64,000 bases of DNA, taken from assembly GCA_951804985.1 (NCBI GenBank), contig OX638132.1, forward strand, positions 16,535,529 to 16,599,528, written 5' to 3'. The DNA is from Dryomyza anilis. Lineage: Eukaryota; Arthropoda; Insecta; Diptera; Dryomyzidae. Positions 1 to 12,900 of the stretch are shown here, piece after piece; the stretch's first letter is position 1; every line of letters begins with the position of its first letter. Below the pieces are notes generated by a model. The model searched no databases. It saw only the letters and a list, made by a program, of their open reading frames with translations, and was not told the DNA's origin. The position numbers and the translations under genes were made by a program.

Positions 1-881
1 TGGAAAAGTGAATTAGTACTGATTAATTGTATAGCCGACAACTGCCTTCCGATATTCTGCAGAAATACTGTTACAAGGCAGCCTATTTCAAATACTATTT
101 CAAAAATATTCCATAAATCTACCGTGGCACGTACAAGTTATTAAACATGCCGATGCATGGAAACGTTTGTAGGAAGGCTAGTGTTTTTAATGAAAAACAA
201 CTGTATGCTGTGGCCTGCGTAGAATCTTAAAGTAAACTACACTGTCGATATTCTGCAAATAAATTGCCGAATATTTTGTCTCGGGTTAGTTTTTTTTCCT
301 TCAATATTTAGTTTGGTTTTTATAAAAAATTCTATATTAATGACAACATTTTATTTATTAAATTTGCTGCTGAGATTTAATATCCCAGTTGTAAAATTCA
401 GGCGTTTGTAGCTATACTAACACTGATTATTTCCTTTCTTCTTTTTTTTTTATATGAAATGAACCTATTCATTACTCAAAGATTGATCCTCAAAACGTCT
501 CACAAAATAGTTTGACTCATTACTGTTAGCATTCCATAGAAGGTGTGCTAACAGCTCTTCGCGTTTGTTTTTGAAAAATATTATATATAGTTACCATAGT
601 TCTGGTGGCAGGGCTTCTGATGGCAAGGCTTGTACAATTTTAATACTGGGATAATATAGATTTGTTTTTATTGCGTTCATCTAAGGTAGTGGCTTTATAT
701 ATCGAATTTATTTCGCTACTGACATAAAACTACTTAATATTTGTTTTAAAATAAATAAAATTATATTAAGGAAATGGCAAAATTTAGTACTAGTAGTTGT
801 ATTGAAAAACTCTCTCTTTGATTACATTCTAAGTACTTTCAATACTAATTTAAATTATACTCCTTGCGCTTTGTTGTACAG
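1..881 (+). other. lap intron (start off window), no feature seen
   Basis: AT-rich sequence without recognisable coding or mobile-element structure. The upstream ANTH exons needed for the start of lap are not found here. Confidence 0.5.
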
Positions 882-984
882 GTTATGATATGTCACCGTT
901 TATACGACGTTATGCCAAATATCTGAATGAGAAGTCGTTGTCTTATCGTGCGATGGCATTTGATTTTTGCAAGGTTAAACGTGG
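882..984 (+). CDS. lap: lap exon, ANTH domain segment
   Basis: Acceptor TTGTACAG and donor GTAAGT. It enters with two bases of a split Gly codon and reads [18 protein letters not shown], a hallmark ANTH stretch. It ends with two bases of a Gly codon. Confidence 0.93.
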
Positions 985-3900
985 GTAAGTGAAAGCAATT
1001 TAAATAAAAAATTTCATATGAATATTTTTCTATATCTACACCGAAATATATACTGTATTAAAATCAAAGAATTATATCTTTTAATTAAATAAATAAATAC
1101 ATATGTATTTATTTAAAAGATATATTTTTTACATATTAATACAGTATTTATTTCGTATTTAATACAATATATTTTCATTTGTTTTTTCTACATTGATGTC
1201 GTTTTTGTGTATTTTTTTGTATTTTAACCATTCAGAAATATGTAGTACACTTACTACATCTGTATTTATTTGTACTACATTCTCTATTTATTTTCCAATA
1301 TGAAAAATATAAAAAAAATTATTACTTCTGCATTTTTGTTTGTAACATTCTGCATTTATTTAAAATTTTATACAATTGTAAAAAAAATACTACATCTACT
1401 TATTTTTTACTGCATTCTGTATTTATTTAAATTCTGTATTACAAACAAATATTGTTATAAATACTTGTGAAAGTGTATTAAACAAATATATTTTATTGGT
1501 TATGAAGATGAAAGCATAAACTTAATTATTATGCGACCTTTATCGTGGTTAGTTTTGCTGTCACTTAAGGCATCACAAACATTTAGGTATTCTTTCACAT
1601 ATGTATATTTTATATCTTTTGGTCAGCCCTTTGCAGCACCTAAAAGGAGTCGTGTTATATATGGAAAAGCGTCTCCTCCGGAGTTGATTTAGTAATTTAG
1701 TGTTTGTCCGAATATCTGCTAATGAAACGCATATTTTTCTTGTTAGTCTAATATTTATTAATGATCTATAATACTGGGAGTCACGGATATTTTGTATTGT
1801 GGCGTTCTTTTAGAACATAAACGATTTACCCATCTTTGCTGAACAATGTAGATAACAATATTGATCTAATCGAAAAGATTCCTAAGAAATACAATGTTTT
1901 TTGGTTAAAATAAAATTCTTATTTGGTTTTTCTACTTTGACATTTGCAGCAAAGAGGAGGGCTCGTTGCGTAGCATGAACGCTGATAAACTATTGAAAAC
2001 CTTACCCGTGTTGCAGGCACAATTGGATGGTTTATTGGAGTTCGATTGTCAGGCAAATGATCTAACTAATGGTATGCTCTGGATGCACAGCTGTCGAATT
2101 TTTTAACAACACGTATTTAATGCACATTTGCAGGTGTGATTAACATGAGTTTTATGCTTTTGTTTCGCGATCTCATACGTTTGTTTGCGTGCTACAATGA
2201 TGGCATCATCAATTTGCTGGAGAAATATTTTGATATGAATAAGAAGCAGGCACGTGATGCGTTGGATTTGTACAAAAAGTTTTTGGTGCGCATGGATCGA
2301 GTGGGTGAATTTTTGAAGGTGGCTGAGGTCAGTATTGATGCATTTGTTTTATGTATTTAAACTTAATTTGATTATGATTTATTGATTATGATTTATTTGG
2401 CAGAATGTTGGCATCGATAAGGGTGACATACCGGACTTGACCAAGGCGCCCAGCTCTTTGCTTGATGCCCTGGAACAGCATTTGGCTAGTTTGGAGGGAC
2501 GACGCGCCTCAGCTGCATATACGCCAACTCAATCGGCAAGGTATTAAATGAATTTATATAATTTGTACCTATTTATTTATTTATTTATTTAATTTAAATA
2601 GTTTTTATTAAGTTTTAGTTTGTAATACTATAGTTGAATAGTTTTTAATTGTTTGAAATATTTTTCTCTTCTTTTGTCTTCTGTTCGCCTTCTCCCCCAC
2701 TCCTTGCTGCAATTAAAATTATTTTGTTTGTCTTTAAACTTTGCTTATCACTTAAATTTAACTTTATTTTTTTCTTTTGTGTTTTTGTATTTATCATAAT
2801 ATTTGTTTGCAAAATTTTGTTTAATTACTTTGTCGTTTGTCTATGAATTGTGCTACTCACAACAAAATATCTATTTTTCGTTGCAAATTTTGTTTATTTT
2901 GTTTTTTTTTTGTAAATTTGCGTAAATTTATTTAAATCGTTATCAACGCGTTAACTATCTGTGAGTAGCAACCAAAAGAACGTAAAATGTGCTGTCTCTG
3001 CCCTCTCTTCTACTAGCTCGTCCTTTGGCACTGCCGCCGCATCCGCAAAATTCGACACCACCAACGGTATCGATGAACAGCTAAAGGCACAGATTTTGGC
3101 CGAAGAAGAAGCCGCCATGAATCAGTACAAAGTAAGCATTGAACATAATTTTACAATTGAATTTCTAATCGATATTGATTTGTTTTAGTCGAAGGTCTCG
3201 TCGCCCACCAGCAGCGGTGGTGCTGGCGCTGCACTAACAAATCCATTTCTATCGTCACCGCCAGCTGCAGCAGCTGGTGCTCCGATAGTTGATTTGTTTG
3301 GTGCAGCCACGGCACAACCGGCTGCTGCAACAGCCTCCAAGGCATCCGACGATTTGCTACAACTGGGCAACCCATTCGCTGATATGTTTGATGCACCGGG
3401 CGGTGCCGGCGCCGCCGCTAACACAGCTCAAGGTGCCAATGCAAATAATATTTGGATGCATAATAATGGTAGCATGTTATATATTTTTTATTTTGATTTA
3501 TTTTATGCTCTTTTAATTCAAATACTTTTATAAAGTTGTTCATTTAATTAATATTTATTTTATGTAAAATTGTTTTTCATTGAAATTTTGTAATGCATGT
3601 ATATAGTTTATTTTGTGCATAATACAAATTATTATATATATAATGAAATTAATGAATTATTTCGAATAGGTTTCAATGGCGCTTCCGGCCCCTCGGCAGC
3701 TGCAAATGCTTTCGTCTCGGACAGCAACTTCTCGTCTGTGTTTGGTAATGCTGATCCCACCGGTAAGTTTACATTGTTCAACCGCTATTTGTAACGTTTT
3801 TTAAATGTTTAATTATTTTAACCCTGCGCTCTTCAATGTTTAAAAAACAAAAAAAAAACAAAATCCACCTTATTTTCTTGTATACAAAATTAACAAAAAA

Positions 3901-6900
3901 ATATTAATAATGCCTTCAGTATTCATTGTTTTCTAACATTATTTAATACTTAGTTATTAATTTTCTATAGTTACTGTTTATGGATTTTATTTAAACTATT
4001 TTTAATACTTTTTACACAATTAAATGTTAACATTTTAAGAAACTACTTCCTGCTGCATGTCTAGACACAAGTACTAACTTCTTATCCCGACAATGCATTA
4101 TTGTGCCTAAATATATAAATTTACTAATTCATATTTTAATAATGTTGCAAGTTGTTGCATAAAAGTTGCAAAAAGGTTTCAAGCTACAAAAATACGTCAA
4201 CATTAATAAGACATTTTATTAAAATCTAAATGTTAAAAAATAACTAAACTCCTTGTCCTATATGTTTCAAATTGTTGCTTAAAAGTTTTACGAAATATTC
4301 GGCAACTTTAATATGGCAATTTATTTAAATCTACGTGTTACAAAATAATTAAAATCGTTGTACTCTTTGTTACAAGTTGTGGCATAAAAGTTTCAAAATA
4401 GTTTCAAGCTTCAAAAAGTAATATATTTTCTAAAATGATACGTCAACGACATATTATTGAAATATAAATGTTACAAAATCATTGCACCTTTTGTAACAAG
4501 TTGTTGCATAAAAGTTGCAAAACTGTTTCAAGCTACAAAATGGCAATACAGTTTCAGAAAACATTCGGTAACATTAATATGACATTTTATTAAAATCTAC
4601 AAGTTACAAAATGAATAAAATCATTGCCATTTTCGTTACAAATTGTTGCATAAAAGTTTCAAACCGTTTCTAAAATGCTTCCTCAATATTAATAAGACAT
4701 TTTATTAAAATTTAAATGTTACAAAATAACTTAAATCGTTGCCATTTTCGCTGCAAGTTGTTGCATACAAGTTTAAAAATGTTTCAAGCTACAAAATTGC
4801 AATACAGTTTCAAATAACATTCCTTAACATTAATATGACATTTTATTAAAATTTACATCTTACAAAATAACTAAAATCGTGGCCCTGTTAGTTACAGTAA
4901 AGTATTAAGCGATATAACATCTCAGTAACAATTAATCTTATTCGATTATAAATGAGCTGCAGCAACTAAGTTGTAGCCAAAAAAACGCAACGAACGAAGC
5001 TAAATGAAACCTTATATATTCAGTGCTATCATGAATAATTTTTCTACTGGAATTCTTACTTGGAAAACTGAAATTCTGACTGAAATTCAATTATTTTTTA
5101 AACAAAACATTTTTACGAGGAAAAAATGCTGTTGCATGATTGGTCAGTTTTAGAATGTTCTTCGAAACTCTGACTGAAAGTTTTCTAAAAAATTAATTAT
5201 TACATATATTGTAAGAGTTACACACTAAATACTATGCAGTAAAATAAAGCATGTTTTTTAGAGGTATAGAACTTTAAATAAATGCAAAAAACATAAAAAT
5301 CGTGGTAATAGCCATGGTATTCACTGTATTGAAAAGATAATTTTATGCCATTAATGTTTAAATATGATTTCGGACATATGGGCTCCAATAAAGAGCAATC
5401 GAAAGTGAAATTGCTCGGATGGACGATTATGTCGACCCTAAAATGCGCGTAGTGCACGGTAAGATTCGCGCACTGAATTACGATTTTCGAAATAAATTTG
5501 CACAATTTGCAAGCATTGTTCTGGCGTAAGTCTATTCATGGTAGAATGGGCACAAATCAGCTGTCAGTTATCAAAATGGCTGTCGCTGGAAACAGTGTTG
5601 CCAATTCGGAAAACAAATCTCTAAAAATAAAACACCCTTTACATGTTGAAAACATGAAAAAGACACCAAATCAAATTCAACATTTTTGTCTTGAAATCTT
5701 TTTGCAATCAATTGGAAATTATTAATGGTTATGGTTACTAATGGTTATGGTTACTAACAAAACAAAATATAAAAAACTAGAAAGATCTCTTAATGTTAGT
5801 ACTTTTAATCTTTAGTTTAGACTATCTGCTCTATAAACATGCATCAACTTCTTTGCTATCACTAGAACTTAAATACTAAAAATTCTGTAGAAAAGTTTCG
5901 TTTTAAATATCCTGTAAACCAATAGGAATATTCGTATTTTATTTTTAAAAATATACTTTTTAAAAGTGCTATTTTTTTTGTATATTCTAAAACGTGTCTA
6001 AAAAGATTCTGAACTATCGAATACGATTTTCTTAGTATGCAGTCTCAAGGAGAATTTGAAAATTTATTATATTATTTTATTAAAGATATCGGCGCATAAT
6101 CATAGACAATTTAAAGTCGCCTTTAAATTTAAAATTAGCTTTTTGACATTTTATGCTATACAAAATTTGTCAAAAAGTCGATTTTAAATTGTCTATTATT
6201 ATGGGCCATCGTGTATGAGAGGTTGTTTTTTTGTTATTTAAATTTTAAACTTTTTTAAACATTAAAATAAATTTGATTTTGTTGTTTGTTTGATTTTTTA
6301 TTTAAATTTTAAATATATTTTATTCTTAATATTTAAAATAATTTACTCAAATCATTACTTTTTTGAAATTTTAACTATTTCTTTCATAGTTTATAATATT
6401 TTTAAAAGTTTAGTTTTCCATTTATTTTTTTTACAAACTTTTAATAATTTTATTTATAATTATTACAAATTTTTTAAAATTATGTTTTTTTTTGTTCAAT
6501 TTTAATATAATTTTTCCTTACTTACAATTTGAATTTCACAGTGAACGGCATGCAGCTGACAGCAGCTGCTTCCACTGCGGCAGCACCGCTGCCCAATCCA
6601 TTCTTCGACTCAATGGAACCACCACAAACGTCCTTGTCTGCAGCATCCGTATTCATGACGGAGACTCCAGCGGACAACAGCAACATTTTTGAAACTCAAT
6701 CTGCGCAGTCATTGTTCATGAATGCAAATGCAATAACAACAACATCCTACTCATCGAATATGTCAATTCCACCACCAGGTGAAAATTCTTTGCACACTGC
6801 CCTGCCTTATTTGTTAGTAGCAAATGTTGTTCTTAATATTATAAAAGCTGCTTATTCTTCTTCCATTACCGTTGTTTTTCTTACTCCTATTTTTAACACA

Positions 6901-9900
6901 CACACACACAGACACGGTCACACGCACTGTCGCATACATACAAACTGCTGTTTTGTAGTTTTTAAACGTTGCGTATTTTGTGTAGGATCGGATAAAAGTG
7001 ACTCTAGTTTCGTGTGCTCTGTCCTTATCATAGTCGTCTCTTTTTGCTATCATAGTCATGTTGTATTGTGTGTTTTTGTGTTTTTTTCAATGTTCTTTTG
7101 TGTTGAGATTTAGACTTTGGCGATTGAAATAGTCCACAGAAGCTAAAAAATAAAATAAAAAACTTTATGCTGCACTATAGCATAAAATGTAATTTAAACA
7201 CATGATTCTAATGGTTTGATTTTACTCAAAATAATAAATTTTACATTTAGAATTTTATTAATACACAAATACGTGTGCCATCTATAACATTGTTTGCAGC
7301 AAACATATTTTTTGTTTTTCAATATAACACTAATACTATAATTTGTAGATCACTAAACTCTATCGTTTTGATTACTCTAAAAGTGATAAATTTCAATTTG
7401 TAATTTTGTTGGTAATAAAAAATAATTACATCAAGTTTAAAAATGTTTGTATTTTAAATAAATGCAATCTGATAATAAAGCTCAAATGCTTAGATTTCAC
7501 TAAACGTTAAATATCGCTTTGGAATTTTGTTGCAAACTCAAAATACTTATAGCAAGTATAAACATGCAAATACATTTTTTAATATAGAATATATAAAGGG
7601 AGTATTACTAATAATATCCAGTACATAATGTTCTATCGCTTTGATTTCACTAAAAGTGATACTTTTGACTTAAGATTTGTTTTTCTCTAGTACCAAAATA
7701 CTTACAACAAACATAAAGGGGTTTTGCAGCAAACATATTTTTATTTATAAAACATTTTTTTTATTTTACAATACAAGAAAACAATAGAATAAATAAAAGC
7801 AGCATTACTAATAATTTCTAGAACATAAAACTCTATCGCTCTAAAAGTGATCAAAATTTAAATTGTAATTTTGTTGTTTTTCGTAAAATAATTACAACAA
7901 GAATAAAAATGTTTGCAGAAATTGTATTTTTAGTTTTTTAACCTGATGAAAAATCTTGATAATAGAGCTCAAATGCTTAGATTTCACTAAACGTTAAATT
8001 ATACTTTTGAATTTTGTTGCCAATACAAAATAATTATAGCAAGTATAAACATGTTTGCAGCAAATACATTTTTAAATATAGAATAGATAAAGGCGCTCTT
8101 ACTGAAAATTTCCAGTACATAAAGCTCTATCACTTTGATTTCACTAAAAGAATTTATTTTTTAGTACCAAAATAATTAAACAAATATAAACAGGTTTGCA
8201 ACAACCATATTTTTATTTAAAATACATTTTTGTTTTACAATAGAAGAAAACAAATAATAAAATAAAAATAAGCAGTCTTACTAATAATTTCTAAAACTTA
8301 AACTCTATCGCTTTAATTGCTCAAAAAATTGATCAATTTTATTTTGTAATTTTGTTGCTAATACAAAAATAATTACATCAAGAATAAAAACATTTGCAGC
8401 AAATATATTTTTAGTTTTTAAATATTAAATAAACAAAAGCAACCTGACCAATTATCTAGACTTAAAGTGTTTTTTTTTTCGACTTATTATTTTTCCGACT
8501 CACTTTTTTTGTGGTAAACTCACAATGTAACTTTTTAGGCCCTATTACAACTTCGGAAAAAATTTCGATCTGTCGATGTAGCGAACTAAATAAAACCAAA
8601 GTGAAACTAAACGTTTTTACAAAATGTTACCCATAGAATTTGATTAATACACGTGAATCCGTTCAACGAATTCTGTTATTATCGGGTTTTTCAATAACAA
8701 AGGTTTTTTTCAAGGGTTTTTCAACAGGGACGCTACAAAAGAAGAGCGACAGGGACAGCTACCGACGCCATATTTCTTGCCGCTCTTTTGACATTTCTCT
8801 TCAGTAAGGTTTGCCATTTCATGATGGAAAGATATACGAATTCGAATTTCGGTAGTAAATTTTAATTATTTCGACTCGTTGTTGGCAACCCTGTTATCGG
8901 ACTGTGCAATATCTCGAATGTTATTGTAATATTTTAATTTATAAATAGGATATTCATTTCTTTGCTGAATTTTATCACTACAATCGTCAAAATTATCAAT
9001 TATTTAATTTACTATTGAACTAAAAATCAAAGTTAGATTTTTTTATAACTTTCTTCTATATAGTTTTTTTTGTTATAAAGTGTGGTGAAATTGTTTTGAA
9101 TAATGTGGTGAATATATTGCTATCTGTCCTGCTCTCTACTTTAGTTGTATGTTGTTGGCATTTCTGACTTGTCTACGCTTATATTACTGTCCTTTTTTTT
9201 TAAATTGATGCTTTTCTAAAGCGTTGTTGCCGTTGTTTTTTATTATTTTTGGAAAGCTTTCAATACAACTGTTGATGCTTTTATGCAAGTTCTATGGTAT
9301 TTACTAACTCACCTCGACTGTAGTGTAGACTAGTTTAGATTAAGAATATCTTTGTTTAAACTGACTAACAATAAAAATTGATTAACAAAGTTGCTTTTAC
9401 CCAGCTTTCAATGTGGTGAAAGGTTTTTCTTACAGTGTTTTTTAAATAGGGAAGAGCGAGGCACTTGAACAAAATTATTTTTTAAAATGTTGAGTACAAT
9501 TAACAAACTTTAGTTAAAACGCAACTAAACTATTAAAGAATAATTGTTGTGACTTCGAAGTGGCTCGATCTTCTCTACACGCATACAAAAAAAAAAATAC
9601 ACTAAGCGTATAAAACAGATTTGAATAAATAATTTATTTTATAAGTTAATTAATTTTTTTTATTTATTTAATTTTATAATAAAATATTTTTTTACGCTAT
9701 AAAATCGGTAAAAAAATTTGCTTTTAACTGAATTCTGCCAACACTACTTTTCATTTAAATTCCCAACGAATAATAGTGAAACATAATTGAGCTAATACTA
9801 CGTATTAAACGATGCCATATTTATTTTGTAAATGTGTTTTTCTCTTTCTCTCTTTTATGTTTTATATTCGCACATATCACACATTTTTGTAACATACTTG

Positions 9901-12900
9901 AAAATATTAAAACAAATGAAATAAAAAAAAAAACTCCATCTATTTATATCCTGCGGTGTGGCACAAAATCATAAATAAAATTAAAAAAAAAAAACGTCTA
10001 AACATCTGGTGTTAAATGCTTAACAAAAAATAAACAATATATTACAAAAACAAATAAAAATGTTAACTAACCTCACTATGGTGAATATGTTTCAACGACA
10101 ACAACAACAATACCAATGCCACCCACAACAACATCACCATTATTATACTGGTATTTTTTGCTTAACCAACCATCTATCTCATCAACCTTTTGTGTGTAAA
10201 AATGTCAAAAAATGTCAAAACAACAACTTTGGTCAAATGTATTACAACAATAATGCACATACTCACCACCACCACCACTGTCACGCGTAAAATGTTCCTC
10301 TAATATTCACCATGCCACATCATCATAAAGGCTTCGATGCATTGGGCGATGTTATGAAGCCCGGCAATACTTTTCCCAGCCACTCTGCTGTAAATCAATC
10401 AAATGTTGTTACTTCATCAGGTGCAGCATTTACTACGCTACAGCAGCAGCAACAGCAGCACCAACAACACCATCAACAGTCTCAGCAGCAGCAACAGCAG
10501 CAGCATTCGATCAATTCCGGGAAAATACTCACTGGCGATCTGGACAGTTCCCTCATGTCACTTGTAGATAATCTTAATATAAATAAATCAGGAAGCACAA
10601 AGTGAGTAAAAGTAGGGGAGTGGCAAAAAAAAAAAACAATAGAACTAACATTCTAACAACTGTAAATAAAGGAAACTTTCACACAAATGAATCATCTCGA
10701 AAAGAATAGTTTTGAATTGGAACGTCGTTGTTGTAAACTGTGCTGGTGATTTTGAATATTTGAAATATTTGTGTTAATAGTATCGAACTCCTAAAACATA
10801 TAATTTATAAAATGTCATATTATAGTTTTCTTAGCAGAAACATTTTTCCCAGAATTAATTCTAAATCAGAGAATTATTCACCCAGTTTATTTTTCCCTGG
10901 AAAATTCTCCACCGAGATAATTCTTCCTTGTGATAATGCTATACCGGAGAGAATTCTTCTCCTGACATATCTTCCCCAAAACCGTTCTTTGCCGGACAAT
11001 TCTCTCCCGAGACAACTCTTCTCCGTGCAGTTTTTTCCCGCAATAGTTCTTCTCAGAGACATTTAAAGCTATTTGCTGTATGTTGCTAATAGACGCATAA
11101 AGCATTTGTTCTTGGAATCCATACTTTCCAATTGTTATTATTCATTAGTCAATTCTACACAAACTGTTTTTTCACATACAATTCATCCCCGGACAGTTCT
11201 TACCCGGAATAATCATCTCTCAGACAGTTCTTCCAAGTGACACTTATTCCCAGAATAAATTCTTCCCCCAGACAATTATTCCCGAGACTATTCCAGCCAG
11301 AATTTTTTGTTCATAGAAACGGTTTTTTCCCAGATAATTTTTCTTTGAGAAAATTCTACCCCGAAAATATTATTCTCCGGAACTTCGTTCCTCGGACATG
11401 GTGGTAAATATTCCATTGTCATATTTCCATACTTTTCTCAGAAATACAATACATCCCCGAATTTATTATTCCTTCGACAATTCTACACCAACAGTTATTT
11501 CACATACATTTTATCTCCGATAGAATTCTTTCCTGAAACAATTCTTTCCCGAAACAATACTTCCCCGGACTGCTCGTACCCAGAATAATCTTCGCTGAGA
11601 CAGTTCTTACAAGTGACATTTATTTCCAGAATCAATTTTTACCCAGAGTATTATTTGCGACACTATTTTTAACAGACACATTCTTTCCCGATATAATTTT
11701 TCTTGAGACAATTCTACCAAGGAAAAATGGTTCTCCGGACCTTTGTTCTCTGGGCAATTAACCTCGTGGCAAATCTTCCATGAGTATTTGTCAGGAGATA
11801 ATTTTCTCAGAAGTACATTATTTCCCGAGATTATTCTTCCTTCTACAATTCTACACCAACAGTTCTTTCATACACATTTCGTCTACAATAAAATTCTTTC
11901 CTGAAACAACTCTTGCCCGAAACAATGCTTTCCCGAACAGTTCATACCCGGAAAATCATCCCTGAGATAGTTCTTTCAAGTGGCAATTATTTTCAGAAAA
12001 AATTCTTCCCCGGACAATTCCCAGAATAAATTTTTCCCCAGAGAATTATTCCCGAGACTATTCCACCCAGAAACTTTTCTTAGGAGAAACATTTTTTTCC
12101 CTAGATAATTATTCTTTTAGAATATTCTACCCCGGAAATATTATTCTCCGGACCTTCCTTTCTCGGATAATTGATCACGTTGCAAATCTTCCATGGACAT
12201 TTTAGCAGAGACAACTCGTTCAGAGATATTTTTTTCAGAAATACAATACCTCTCCGAAATTATTATTTGTTCGACAATTCTACACAATTCTCCGATAGAA
12301 TTCTTTCCTGAAATAATTATTTTCCGAAACAATGCTACCCCGGATTGTTTATACCCGGAATAGTCTCCGCTGAGAGAGTTATTCCAATGACATTTATTTC
12401 CAGAATAAATTCTTCCCCAGAGAATTAATCCCCAGAGAATTATTGCCAAGGCTATTATTAAATTATTCTTCGGCCCTTCGTTGGCAAATTTTCCATGGAT
12501 ATTTTTTCCTGATACCTTTTTCTTAGAAGTACAATACTTCCCGAGATTATTATTCCTTTGACAATTCTACACCAACAGTTCTTTCACATACATTTCGTCT
12601 CCGATAAAATCCTTTTCTGAATCAATTCTTCCCTGGACAGTTTATACCCGGAATAATCTTCTTCCAAGTGATAACCATTTCTTCCCCAGAGAATTATTCC
12701 CGGGACTGTTCCTCCCAGAAATTATTTTAAAGAGAACTAATTCATTTCTGAAACAATTCTTTGCCGGACAATTACTCGCCGAGACAATTTTTTCCCGAAA
12801 CAATTCTTCTCCGTGGAATTCATACCTGAGACAGTTCTTCCACGTGACATTTATTTCTGGAATATAATTCCCCGAAAATGTTAAGACTGCTTAAAGTGGA

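Noticed and set aside
6779..7113. Continuation of the lap frame past 6778
   Set aside because: The donor GTGAAA at 6779 joins in phase to the conserved exon at 10331. The continued frame is Cys/Phe/Val-rich intron with a CA repeat and no family resemblance.
10060..10290. 76-codon His/Gln-rich frame just before a lap exon
   Set aside because: Made of CAA/CAC repeats, with no acceptor/donor pair that keeps the lap phase. It could be a rare exon, but nothing supports it beyond openness.
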